Positions 32,936-41,736 of a stretch of 64,000 bases of DNA are shown here, one piece after another. The position numbers were made by a program, and so were the translations under genes. Source of the DNA: CAVZBW01 sp963778465. GTDB taxonomy: Bacteria > Actinomycetota > Acidimicrobiia > Acidimicrobiales > RAAP-2. The number at the start of each line of letters is the position of its first letter. Position 1 is the first letter of the stretch. The stretch spans positions 868,001-932,000 of the forward strand of contig CAVZUK010000002.1 of assembly GCA_963778465.1 (NCBI GenBank). The letters run 5' to 3'. The notes below the pieces were generated by a model, which saw only the letters and a program-made list of their open reading frames with translations, was not told the DNA's origin and searched no databases.

Positions 32936-34741
32936 TTACAGATCGAGCACGATGTCGTCGTGCGGCCGTGAGCAGCAGATGAGCACGCTTCCCTCGTTGG
33001 GAGGCTCGACCGGGTCGGGGTCGTAAGCGACATCTCCCTCGATGAGCGTCGTCTCGCAGGTGTGGCAGACGCCGGTCCGGCACGACCATCGGACGGGTAC
33101 GTCGCAGGACTCGGCGAGCTCCAGCAGGTTGCCGTAGTCGGTGCTCCACGGGATCGTGAGGTCGCTGCGGGCGAACGCGATCGTCGGGCCGTCACCGGGC
33201 TGGCCGCCCGGCGGGTGGGGTGCGCGTGCCGGCGCTGCGGCGATCCCCGGCGTCACGGGCGCTGCCGGCCCGAACGGCTCGGTGTGGATGCGGGAGGCAT
33301 CGAACCCCAACGCCGCCAGACCCGCGCTGATGTCGTCCATGAAGGCCTGGGGCCCGCACAGGTATGCCTCGGCGTCGGAGGGCGGATCCAGCTCGGCGAG
33401 CAATGGGGCGGTGAGGTGTCCCGCGCGGTCGAAATCTCGGCCCTCCACCTCCTCCGGGTCCGGACGGCTGTAGTAGACGAGGGCGCGTGCGTGCGGCAGC
33501 TCGGCGAGGAGGGTACGAGCCTCGGCGGCAAACGAGTCCTCAGGGCCGTTGCGTGCACCATGCAGCCACCAGATCTCTCGGTCGGAGCGCCTCTGCGCCA
33601 GAGCCTGGAGCATGGCGAGGACCGGGGTGGCACCGATCCCGGCGCTGACCAGCAGCACGGGAGCCTGCGTCTCGTCGAGGATGAAGGTGCCGCGTGGTGC
33701 TCCGATGTCGAGTTGGTCACCGACGGCCAGACGGGTGTGCAGGTAGCGACTGACGGCGCCACGCGGCTCGCGCTTGACGGTCACCCGGTAATAGCCCGCC
33801 CCGGGTGGACCGGAGAGGGAGTAGTTGCGGAGCAGCGCCCGCTGTCCCTGGTCGGGTCGGACTCGAACGGTCAGGTACTGACCTGGGCCGGACGCCGGTA
33901 GTGGTGCGCCTGCCGGGTCCTCGAGGCGTATCGAGATCGCCGAGCTGCTCTCGCGCGTGATGGTGGTGACGGTCAGCTGACGGAAGCCCGGCCAGGCGGG
34001 AGGCGGGCTGGTCGCCACGAGGCCGGCGTTGCCGCCACCCGGTTCCTCGTTGAGCAGGGCTCGGAACGATCCCTGCCAGCCGGGGCTGAGGGCGGGGACC
34101 CGGAGCGCTCGGAGCAGTCCTTGGCGCGTGTGCCCCGGGAGGTAGAGCAGCGCATCGACCTCGGCGACCGTCATCTGCTCGGGTCCCGAGGTGAGCTTGA
34201 TGATCTCGTCTCCCGCCTGTACCTCGCCCTCTTCGAGCACCCGGAAGTAGAAGCCCGGGCGGTGGTGGGAGACCAGCAACGCGGGGATCCGCGGATCGTT
34301 CATGCGGATCCCGACGCGGTAGCAGGTGACGCGAGGTTGGGTGACCTCGAAGACGGCGCTGCCGATCCCGTAGCGATCGCCGATGCACACCTCGTCGTCG
34401 GTCAACCCCTCCACGGTGAAGTTCTCGCCGAACTGTCCGTAGACGAAGTCGTCCCGTCCAAGCTCGCGTTCCCAATACCGATACGAGTCGATCTGGTAGA
34501 CGAACACGGCACGCTGCTCGCCGCCGTGGCCGGCACGATCGCCTTGACCATCGCCGTCGACGTTGAGCCGGCGGACCCTGCGGGCTCCGCGGACGGGATC
34601 CTTGAAGACCCCCGTGAAGACCGTCCTGCCTTGCCAGGGCACGTCCTTCGGCATGCCGACGTTGACCGACAACAACGTCCCGACGTGCTGGCCGGCGGGC
34701 AGGTTCGACGCCGCTCGCTCGGGTAGGGGTGTCGTGGTCAC
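32936..34741 (-). CDS. MOSC domain fused to ferredoxin reductase and 2Fe-2S domain
   Basis: The 601-residue fusion has a MOSC domain (about 15-170; 'GAGHGGEQRAVFVYQ'-like segment and the Cys in VTQPRVTCYRVGIRM), a 3-alpha domain (about 180-235), an FAD-binding barrel with RNYSLSG at about 315-321, a NAD domain (VSAGIGATPVLAML) and a C-terminal plant-type ferredoxin with C-x4-C-x2-C in WSCRTGVCHTC and a fourth Cys in LICCSRP. MOSC domains handle sulfur on molybdenum cofactor or reduce N-hydroxylated compounds. The GTG at 34741 overlaps the VOC gene stop (GTGA). It may be a stand-alone electron chain for N-hydroxylated or sulfur substrates. Confidence 0.88.
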   Translation of the reverse strand: MTTTPLPERAASNLPAGQHVGTLLSVNVGMPKDVPWQGRTVFTGVFKDPVRGARRVRRLNVDGDGQGDRAGHGGEQRAVFVYQIDSYRYWERELGRDDFVYGQFGENFTVEGLTDDEVCIGDRYGIGSAVFEVTQPRVTCYRVGIRMNDPRIPALLVSHHRPGFYFRVLEEGEVQAGDEIIKLTSGPEQMTVAEVDALLYLPGHTRQGLLRALRVPALSPGWQGSFRALLNEEPGGGNAGLVATSPPPAWPGFRQLTVTTITRESSSAISIRLEDPAGAPLPASGPGQYLTVRVRPDQGQRALLRNYSLSGPPGAGYYRVTVKREPRGAVSRYLHTRLAVGDQLDIGAPRGTFILDETQAPVLLVSAGIGATPVLAMLQALAQRRSDREIWWLHGARNGPEDSFAAEARTLLAELPHARALVYYSRPDPEEVEGRDFDRAGHLTAPLLAELDPPSDAEAYLCGPQAFMDDISAGLAALGFDASRIHTEPFGPAAPVTPGIAAAPARAPHPPGGQPGDGPTIAFARSDLTIPWSTDYGNLLELAESCDVPVRWSCRTGVCHTCETTLIEGDVAYDPDPVEPPNEGSVLICCSRPHDDIVLDL

Positions 34742-35169
34742 GAGGGTGGACGCCAGCCTCTGTCGAGCGTCGTTTGGCCCACCTCGATCAGGTAGCCGTC
34801 GGGGTCACGGATGTAGCAGCGCAGCTCGGTCGCGTGCTGCTTGGGCGGCGTCAGGAATTCGGCGCCCCTCGCACCCCACTCGGCGTACACCGCTTGAATG
34901 TCGGCAACCCGAATGTTGAGGAAGCTGTTCACCCGATCGGGGTGGGTCGGCGCCTCGAGCGTCACCTTCGGCTTGTCGTCGGTCGGACCTCCCCCGACGT
35001 TGATGATGATCCAGCTGTTGGCCAACGCGATGTAGGTCACCTCGTCGTCCTTCTCGCCCGAGATGACCGTCTTGCCGCCGAGCACGTCGGTGTAGAAGCG
35101 GCGCGACCGCTCCACGTCGTTTGAGACGATGAAATGGGCCAAGGCCATCTCCTGGTCGATCGTGCTCAT
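34738..35169 (-). CDS. VOC/glyoxalase-family protein
   Basis: The 143-residue product has the vicinal-oxygen-chelate fold: 'HFIVSNDVERSRRFYTDVLG' at the start of repeat one, 'VTYIALANSWIIINVGGGPT', and 'TELRCYIRDPDGYLIEVGQT' at the end of repeat two, with Glu in the last strand. The metal site (His at the start, Glu at the end) is consistent with a glyoxalase or dioxygenase-like enzyme. The ATG at 35169 is set by GGAGGTGAGC. It is translationally coupled to the MOSC-reductase gene downstream. Confidence 0.84.
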   Translation of the reverse strand: MSTIDQEMALAHFIVSNDVERSRRFYTDVLGGKTVISGEKDDEVTYIALANSWIIINVGGGPTDDKPKVTLEAPTHPDRVNSFLNIRVADIQAVYAEWGARGAEFLTPPKQHATELRCYIRDPDGYLIEVGQTTLDRGWRPPS

Positions 35170-35238
35170 GCTCACCTCCGTCGTGGGGATGGTTCATCGT
35201 CGCGCCTTCCACCGGCACCCAGGGCCACAGGCCCTCGA

Positions 35239-36111
35239 TCAGGCGGTGGGAAGTCCCTCGAACGTGTCGGGGTGGGGTCCCACCCTGCCGGCCTCGCCCC
35301 TGTCCAGCCCGTCGATCGTTGCCATCTCCTCCCCTGACAGCTCGAAGTCGAACACGTCGAAGTTGTCCCTCATCCGGTCCTGGTGCATCGACTTCGGGAT
35401 CGTGATGGAACCGTGTTGGACGTGCCAACGGAGGACGATCTGGGCACAGGACCTGCCGCGGTCCGAGGCGATCCGGGCGATGACGGGGTCGTCGAGCACC
35501 TGCCCGTGACCGAGGGGACTCCACGCTTGGACGGCGATGCCGTGGCCGGCCGTCGCACTGCGAGCCGCTCGGTTGGCGAAGTACGGGTGGAGCTCGATCT
35601 GGTTGACCGTCGGCACGACACCCGTCTCCCCGATGATGCGGTCGAGGTGGTCGGGCTGGAAGTTCGAGACCCCGGCGCTGCGCAGCAGCCCCTCCGCCAC
35701 CAGCTCGGTGAGGGCCCGCCAGGTCGAGACGTAGTCCCCGTCGAAGAGGGTGGGCAGGGGCCAGTGGATGAGGAACAGCTCGAGCGGCTCGGGCCCGAGC
35801 TTCTCGAGGGTCTCACCGTAGGAACGTCGCACGTCGTCGGGGCGGTGGTTGGGGTTGGCGAGCTTGCTCGTGAGGTAGAGCTCCCGGCGGGGGATGCCGG
35901 AGCCGACGACGGCCTCGCCGACGCCGCGCTCGTTGCCGTACGCCTGGGCGGTGTCGAGGAGGCGGTAGCCGACGCGCAGGGCCAATCCGACGATCTCGGC
36001 GGTCTTCGTGGTGTTCGCCCTCGTGGGCTTCCGATCCGGTGGCACGTTGAGCGTGCCAAAGCCGAGTCGGGGGATCGTCGTGGCATCGATGAGCGCGACC
36101 TCGGGTGTCAT
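35239..36111 (-). CDS. Aldo/keto reductase
   Basis: The 290-residue TIM-barrel reductase has the AKR tetrad in LLDTAQAYGNERGVGEAV (Asp, Tyr), YLTSKLANP (Lys) and LFLIHWPLP (His), and the cofactor end VTIPKSMHQDRMRDNFDVFDF-like region. It reduces aldehydes or ketones with NADPH. The ATG at 36111 lacks a clear ribosome-binding site. It is followed by the VOC gene 69 bases downstream on the same strand and preceded by a P450 gene ending at 36201, so a P450, reductase, VOC, MOSC-reductase set is possible. Confidence 0.9.
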   Translation of the reverse strand: MTPEVALIDATTIPRLGFGTLNVPPDRKPTRANTTKTAEIVGLALRVGYRLLDTAQAYGNERGVGEAVVGSGIPRRELYLTSKLANPNHRPDDVRRSYGETLEKLGPEPLELFLIHWPLPTLFDGDYVSTWRALTELVAEGLLRSAGVSNFQPDHLDRIIGETGVVPTVNQIELHPYFANRAARSATAGHGIAVQAWSPLGHGQVLDDPVIARIASDRGRSCAQIVLRWHVQHGSITIPKSMHQDRMRDNFDVFDFELSGEEMATIDGLDRGEAGRVGPHPDTFEGLPTA

Positions 36112-36200
36112 GGGGCGAAGCATACGAATCGGGCACCGAGGTGGGTCACGCGCTCTCGTCGAGGAGCGGGCACCCGCGTACCGAGTGTCGCGGCATGCGA

Positions 36201-37415
36201 CTAGCGGCTGGGGGTCACCTCGATGTCCACACGCTCGAGCCGGCGCACGAGCAGGCTCGGTCGGTAGACGTCCTCGTGGTCCGCGGAGAGCCGGACCTCG
36301 TCGCTGAGTTCGAGGAGCCGCTCCAGCGCGATGCGCGCCTCGAGGCGAGCCAGATGCGCGCCGACGCAGAAGTGGATGCCATGGCCGAAGGCCAGGTGGC
36401 CGCTGGTCGACGGCCTGGCGAGGTCGAGCCGATCGGGCTCGGCGTATCTGCTCGGGTCGCGGTTGGCCGAGCCCCAGAGAAGCATCAGTCGACCGCCCGC
36501 GGGAATCGTCCGCTCGCCGAGCTGCGCGTTTGTGGTCGCCACGCGAAAGTGACCTCGAAACGGGCTCTCCAGCCGGAGGATCTCCTCGACGAAATTGTCG
36601 AGAAGACCGGGATCGGCTCGAAGTCGGTCCTGGAGCTCGGCATCTGCGGCGAGGCGCCGCACGGCGGACCCGAGAAGGCTCGTCGTCGACTCCGTACCGG
36701 CCGTCACGAGCTGCAGGAGCAGGCTGACCGCCTCGTCGTGGCTCAGTTGACGGCCGATCTCCGCCCGGATGTCGCCGATCAACCCGACCGATTCGCTGGC
36801 GAGACGCTCGCCGAGGTACGCCATGAACCCTGCGATCGCCGCGCCGATGGCGATCATGCGTTCCGGGCTGGCCACGCCGCTCAGGAGCTCCACGGAGGCG
36901 TCCGACCAACCCAGGAGGCGCTCGGCGTCCTCGGTCGGCAGGTCGAGGATCTGGCTGATGATCACGACCGGTACCGGCGTCGCGACGGAGACCATCCAGT
37001 CCCCGCCCCCGAGGGCCACCAGCTCCTCGATCCTCGTGACCATCTCGTGGTCGATCGCACCGCGGAGGTTCTGCACCGCACGCTTGCTGAGCGTCGGCTG
37101 CACGAGCCGTCGATGGGCCGTGTGGGCGGGAGGGTCGGCGATCGCCAGGACGTCCAGCCCCTGGGAGACCCCCGCGCCGGGAATCGTGACGCCCGCCCCG
37201 TCCCTCTGGAGCACCGCCATCAGGTTGCTCGAGTAGGTGGTCGGGTCGTCGAGGACTTCGTGGATCGCCCGGTCGTCGAGCACGAAGAACAGGTCCAGGG
37301 AGGGCTCGTAGTGCACGGCTCCCTCTGCCCGCAGACGGCGGTAGGCCTGGTACGGCGACGCCAGGACTCCCTCGTCGAAGAGAACGACGGGTGAAGAATC
37401 GAGGTCTCGGTTCAT
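36201..37415 (-). CDS. Cytochrome P450 (third intact)
   Basis: The 404-residue P450 has AGTESTT at 239-245 (the acidic-alcohol pair of the I helix is EST), EEILR at 277-281 and the heme loop FGHGIHFCVGAH with Cys350. The N-terminal half ('LFDEGVLASPYQAYRRLRAE', LAIADPPAHTAHRRLVQP) is of the general actinomycete class and differs from the two P450s at 14.2 and 27.4 kb, so it probably has another substrate. The ATG at 37415 follows GGGGGGGAC. It diverges from the cupin gene at 37580, leaving about 165 bases for control signals. Confidence 0.9.
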   Translation of the reverse strand: MNRDLDSSPVVLFDEGVLASPYQAYRRLRAEGAVHYEPSLDLFFVLDDRAIHEVLDDPTTYSSNLMAVLQRDGAGVTIPGAGVSQGLDVLAIADPPAHTAHRRLVQPTLSKRAVQNLRGAIDHEMVTRIEELVALGGGDWMVSVATPVPVVIISQILDLPTEDAERLLGWSDASVELLSGVASPERMIAIGAAIAGFMAYLGERLASESVGLIGDIRAEIGRQLSHDEAVSLLLQLVTAGTESTTSLLGSAVRRLAADAELQDRLRADPGLLDNFVEEILRLESPFRGHFRVATTNAQLGERTIPAGGRLMLLWGSANRDPSRYAEPDRLDLARPSTSGHLAFGHGIHFCVGAHLARLEARIALERLLELSDEVRLSADHEDVYRPSLLVRRLERVDIEVTPSR

Positions 37416-37579
37416 GTCCCCCCCGGGCACCAGGTGTGGCGGCCGCACTGGTCGGACCGGCAGAGATCCTAGGTCTGCGGCCTGCTCGAGATCTGCGGTC
37501 CTCGACTCGGCAACGTGAGACCGGCCGGTCCATAATGATCGACGGCCGGGCCGGGAACGCGACGTTGGAGGTGCCATCG

Positions 37580-38386
37580 GTGAGGAAGCTCGCCATCTTC
37601 CGCGAGAGCGACGTGGCGGTGCAGGAGACGTATCCGGCACCGTTGGAGCTGTCGGGGCTGGCCTGGAGCAAGTTGATGAGCCCACCCGACTACGGACTAT
37701 GGCTCTGCCTTTCCGAGCTCGAGCCGGGAGCCCGGATGTCCTGGCCGGCGGACCACGGCGACGAGGTCGTCTACCTGCGATCGGGCTCTCTCGCCGTGGG
37801 GGGGCACGCCTGCGTCTCGAGGGGGGCGGTGATCGTGGAGGCGAACGTGCCGGCCACCCTCGTCGCCACCGAGCGATCGCTCATCGCCCACTGGGGTTCC
37901 CGTGGCATCCGAGGGCGGCGGGACGGCGGCACGGCAGAGGCCGGCCACCGAGTCCATGTCGTCGGCCCCGGCGGGATCTTCGCCTCGGGGAATCCCGACG
38001 AGGTCGCCGTGCGGGGATTCGCGGACGGGTCCTGCGAGTCCTGCGACCTTGCGTTGTTCGAGGTGACCCGGAACCGGGCGAGGTCCGGCCGGCCGCACAG
38101 CCACGGGGCAGACGAGATCATCTTCGTGACGGACGGCTCCATCCGGCTCGGATCCGTGGAGCTGCACGCCGGGACGAGCCTCTGCATCCCCGGCGGCACC
38201 CGCTACGCCGAGGGCTCCGGTCCGGAGGGGGCCGTCTTCCTCAACTATCGCCCCCATGTGACCGATCGCACCGACTTCGCCGCGGGCACGTCGCCGGTCA
38301 CGACCATCGAGACCCTGGGCACGGTGCCCGGGACTCGACGGACCCGCGACGTCGTGCACCTCGAAGCGACGACCCTCGGGGCGTGA
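37580..38386 (+). CDS. Bicupin-like protein
   Basis: The 268-residue product has two cupin-like halves. The second, clearest half carries the metal-binding pattern HSHGADEIIFVTDGSIRLG with PGGTRYAEG; the first has 'WPADHGDEVVYLRSGSLAVG'. Two-domain cupins are often dioxygenases or isomerases. I choose the GTG at 37580 because GGAGG lies nine bases upstream; an ATG at 37535 would add 15 codons. The amidohydrolase gene follows after one base, so the two are translated together and may work on the same ring-cleavage chemistry. Confidence 0.78.
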   Translation: MRKLAIFRESDVAVQETYPAPLELSGLAWSKLMSPPDYGLWLCLSELEPGARMSWPADHGDEVVYLRSGSLAVGGHACVSRGAVIVEANVPATLVATERSLIAHWGSRGIRGRRDGGTAEAGHRVHVVGPGGIFASGNPDEVAVRGFADGSCESCDLALFEVTRNRARSGRPHSHGADEIIFVTDGSIRLGSVELHAGTSLCIPGGTRYAEGSGPEGAVFLNYRPHVTDRTDFAAGTSPVTTIETLGTVPGTRRTRDVVHLEATTLGA

Positions 38387-38387
38387 C

Positions 38388-39659
38388 GTGATCGCCGACG
38401 AGATCCCGGTGGTGGACACCGACAGCCACCTGACCGAGCCCTCCGACCTGTGGCTGTCCCGCCTGCCGACCACCTGGCGCGACAACGCCCCACAGGTCCG
38501 CTACGTGCCCGAGCGGGGGGAGGAGTACTGGTTCATCGGGGGACGACCGACGCACCCCGCATGGACCCAGTCCCGCGCCAGATGGAGGTTCCCCCCACCC
38601 TCGCACCCCCGCGTGTTCGCCGAGGTCGACCCCTCGACGTACGACCCGGGCGCTCGCTCCCGGGCGCTCGACGACGCCGGCATCGCCCTGCAGGTGCTGT
38701 ACCCCAACATCGTCGCCTTCCAACTGCAACCCATCCTCGCCACTCAGGACGTCTCCTTTGCCACGGCGTGCGTGCAGGCGTACAACGACCATGTCGGCGA
38801 CTTCGCACGCGCCGCCCCTGGCCGGTTCATCCCGATCATGGCCCTGCCGTTTTGGGACCTCGAGGGATCGCTCGCCGAGGTGGACCGGTGCATCGATCGT
38901 GGGCACCGGGGCATCGTCTTTGCGAACCGGCCCGAGGTGCTGACCCCCCATCCCCTGACCGACCCCCACTGGGATCCGCTCTGGGCCAAGGCGCAGGAGG
39001 CGGGACTCTCGATCAATTTCCACGTCGGGTTCGGAGAGGGGTTCGCCACCAAGCCGCTCGCCAAGGAGTCGGGCGCCGGATCGTCGGAGGGGGAACCGGC
39101 CGCTTTCGATCCCCCTCCGCCGAGTGAGCTGCCGCCCGAGGGATCGTCCCGTCAGCTGCAGGAGCTGGGCGAGGAGGGGATCGCCGACTACCGGCTGGGC
39201 CTGGTGCGAATCGGGACACCGATGATGCTGAGCAACTCCAACGCCTTCCTCGATCTGATCCTGGCCGGTGTCTGCGAGCGCTTCCCCGACCTCCGCTTCG
39301 TCTCGGTCGAGAGCGGGTGGGGCTACGTGCCGTTCATGCTGGCGAGCGCCGACTGGAACTGGTCCACCTGCGGTGCCGCCGATTCGTGGCCCCGCCGCCT
39401 CCTGCCCAGCGAGTACTTCCGTCGGCAGTGCTTCGCGACGTTTTGGCACGAGTCGGACACGGTCACGCGCACGGTGGACCTGTACGCCGACAACGTCATG
39501 TTCGAGACCGACTTTCCCCACACCGTGGCGCTGATGCCGGGAAGCGGTCACGAGCTGATGTCGGCCCGTGAGACGATCGAGGCGAATCTGGCCGGCCTGC
39601 CACCGACGGTCCTCCGGAAGATCCTGTCCGACAACGCGCGGCGCGTCTACCTGCCGTAG
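38388..39659 (+). CDS. Amidohydrolase-2 family hydrolase/decarboxylase (second copy)
   Basis: The 423-residue protein starts with a GTG at 38388, one base after the cupin stop. It has the family features VVDTDSHLTEP (metal-binding D-x-H type), NFHVGFGEG, VSVESGWGYVPFML and MFETDFPHTVALMPG with the last metal Asp. An insert of about 40 residues near 225-265 is proline- and serine-rich. It shares its type with the enzyme at 31576 but is not a close copy. Co-translation with the cupin supports a role in the same pathway, possibly aromatic or heterocyclic ring degradation. Confidence 0.85.
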   Translation: MIADEIPVVDTDSHLTEPSDLWLSRLPTTWRDNAPQVRYVPERGEEYWFIGGRPTHPAWTQSRARWRFPPPSHPRVFAEVDPSTYDPGARSRALDDAGIALQVLYPNIVAFQLQPILATQDVSFATACVQAYNDHVGDFARAAPGRFIPIMALPFWDLEGSLAEVDRCIDRGHRGIVFANRPEVLTPHPLTDPHWDPLWAKAQEAGLSINFHVGFGEGFATKPLAKESGAGSSEGEPAAFDPPPPSELPPEGSSRQLQELGEEGIADYRLGLVRIGTPMMLSNSNAFLDLILAGVCERFPDLRFVSVESGWGYVPFMLASADWNWSTCGAADSWPRRLLPSEYFRRQCFATFWHESDTVTRTVDLYADNVMFETDFPHTVALMPGSGHELMSARETIEANLAGLPPTVLRKILSDNARRVYLP

Positions 39660-39719
39660 GGGCGCGAGCATTTTCTCTCCGGGTTACTATCTGGCCTCAG
39701 GCAAACGGGGAGGGGAGCC

Positions 39720-41699
39720 ATGAGTCTTCGTCGCGCCAGGTCCGGGCTGTTGCGAGGGGCTGCATGCAGTGTGCTCCTCGCCTCCGTCGCCGTCACGCCC
39801 GCCCTCCTCGCCTCGGGGAATTCCCCTGCATCGGGTGCTGCACCGCCGGTCGTCGTGACCAACCTCAACAGCTCCGGAGTGGGCTCTCTACGGGCGGCCA
39901 TCAATCAGGTCAACGCGAGCTTCCCCGGGTCGTCGAGCACGATCAACTTCGCCGTCCACGGCGTGATCACGCTAGCCAGCGGATTGCCACCGATCCGGCG
40001 TGCCGTGTCGATCGACGCCCGTTCGGCGCCGACCTACGTGGCCGGCGGGGCGCCGGTGGTCGAGATCGATTGCAACGGGTCCGCCGGGATCACCTTCGCG
40101 CCGGGCTCGGACAGCTCTCAGCTCTTGGGAGTGGCGGTCGACGACGCCGTCGGCAACGGTGTGGCGCTCGTTGCCAGCTCCATCACCGTCAACAACGACT
40201 ATGTCGGCCTCGAGTCGACCGGTGGGGCCTACGGCAACCGGGGCGCCGGCATCTACGTGTTCGGCTCGTCGTCGAAAGACCTGATCGGACTGAACCCTTC
40301 GGGCGTCTCGGGTGTCGTCGGCAACGTCATCTCGGGGAACGCGGGGAGCGGGATTGTCCTGGACGGGTCTTCCGGCGACACCGTTGCCGCAAACCGCATC
40401 GGAACCGACCCGAGCGGCGCCGCGGCAATCGCCAACGGGGGCGACGGCATCTCGCTCGTCAACCAGGCAAACGGCAACGAGATCGGCGGCACGCAATACG
40501 TCGACAACGGCACGGGCCAGGCGAACAATCCCACCGGGAGCAAGGGCACAGTCCCAGCGGTCTTCGTGGTCCCCCCGCTCGGGAACCAGATATCCGGCAA
40601 CGTGGGGAACGGGGTGTCGATCAACTCCAATTCGCAGCGCAACAGCCTCAATGGCAACTTCATCGGCACCACGGCCGATGGCGACGGAGCGCTGGCCAAC
40701 GGTGGTGACGGCGTGTCGATCGTCGATGCGAACAGAAACTCGCTGACCGGGTGTAAGTTCGTAAACGACCCCTTCGTCTACTACAACGTGGTGAGTGCCA
40801 ACGGCAACAACGGCCTCCACATCACCGACTCGAACGACACGACGGTGCAAGGGAACTTCTTCGGAATCGGTGCGGACAATGCGACGCTGCTCGGGAACCG
40901 AGCCGACGGCATCCTGGTCGACGGCTCCTCGAGCGATGTCCAGGTCGGCGGCGTCATTCCCCTGGGCAACGTGTCTGCCGGCAACGGCGCCAACGGGATC
41001 GAAGTCAGCGGGACGGTGAGCGGCTTCACGACCTTCAACACCTTCGGAGGCCTGTTGGCGTTCGAGGGGGCGGCGGCCAACGGGAACGACGGCCTCCTCA
41101 TCACGTCGACCGGTGGCAACAACCTCGTCCGGACCAATGTGTTCTCCGGAAACACGGGGAACGGTATCGAAATTGGCGGCGACGCCAGCGGAGTGACGGT
41201 CGACCCCGACATCGCCGGACTGACCACCAAGGGTGACGCGTCGCTGCCCAACGGGGGAGACGGGCTACTGATCGACGGCACGGCCCACGGGAACACCGTC
41301 GGCGGATCGCTCTCGTCGGTCATCCCTCAAGACACCTTCTCGGGAAACGGCGGATACGGCCTCGCCATCGTTGACCAGGCTCACGACAACCGGATCTTTG
41401 GTGCGTTCATCGGAACGGACGTCATGGGCACCGCCAAGCAGCCCAATCAACAAGGCGGGATTCTCGTGACGGGCACCGCGACCCGGAACACGATCGGCGG
41501 CCTGCTCTCGAGCTCTTCGAACCTCGTGAGTGGCAACAACGGCCCCGGCATACGGTTGGACCAGCAGACGCGGCTCAACGTCGTGATCCGCAACACCGTC
41601 GGCCGAGGCAGACTTGGCCTTCCGCTTCCCAACAGCGGTCCGGCCATCATCAATTCCGGAGTCTTCAACGCCATCGTGGGGAACACCACCTACCCCTGA
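39720..41699 (+). CDS. Secreted right-handed beta-helix repeat protein
   Basis: The 659-residue product follows a GGGGAGGGGAG site. It has a signal peptide (RRARSGLLRG, then a hydrophobic core to about 31; cut near ASGA-A at about 40). After that it is all short beta-helix turns: repeated NxISGNxGxGI and IGTxxxGxxAxxNGGDGI units from about 170 to 620, with Asn ladders, as in parallel-beta-helix surface proteins (right_handed_beta_helix or CSLREA/'choice-of-anchor' type). No catalytic acid pair is obvious, so it may bind a polysaccharide or act as surface protein. The gene is convergent with the sulfatase, 37 bases away. Confidence 0.82.
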   Translation: MSLRRARSGLLRGAACSVLLASVAVTPALLASGNSPASGAAPPVVVTNLNSSGVGSLRAAINQVNASFPGSSSTINFAVHGVITLASGLPPIRRAVSIDARSAPTYVAGGAPVVEIDCNGSAGITFAPGSDSSQLLGVAVDDAVGNGVALVASSITVNNDYVGLESTGGAYGNRGAGIYVFGSSSKDLIGLNPSGVSGVVGNVISGNAGSGIVLDGSSGDTVAANRIGTDPSGAAAIANGGDGISLVNQANGNEIGGTQYVDNGTGQANNPTGSKGTVPAVFVVPPLGNQISGNVGNGVSINSNSQRNSLNGNFIGTTADGDGALANGGDGVSIVDANRNSLTGCKFVNDPFVYYNVVSANGNNGLHITDSNDTTVQGNFFGIGADNATLLGNRADGILVDGSSSDVQVGGVIPLGNVSAGNGANGIEVSGTVSGFTTFNTFGGLLAFEGAAANGNDGLLITSTGGNNLVRTNVFSGNTGNGIEIGGDASGVTVDPDIAGLTTKGDASLPNGGDGLLIDGTAHGNTVGGSLSSVIPQDTFSGNGGYGLAIVDQAHDNRIFGAFIGTDVMGTAKQPNQQGGILVTGTATRNTIGGLLSSSSNLVSGNNGPGIRLDQQTRLNVVIRNTVGRGRLGLPLPNSGPAIINSGVFNAIVGNTTYP

Positions 41700-41736
41700 C
41701 CCCGGCGGGCCCGGACCGTGCGTCGAGACGGGGCCC

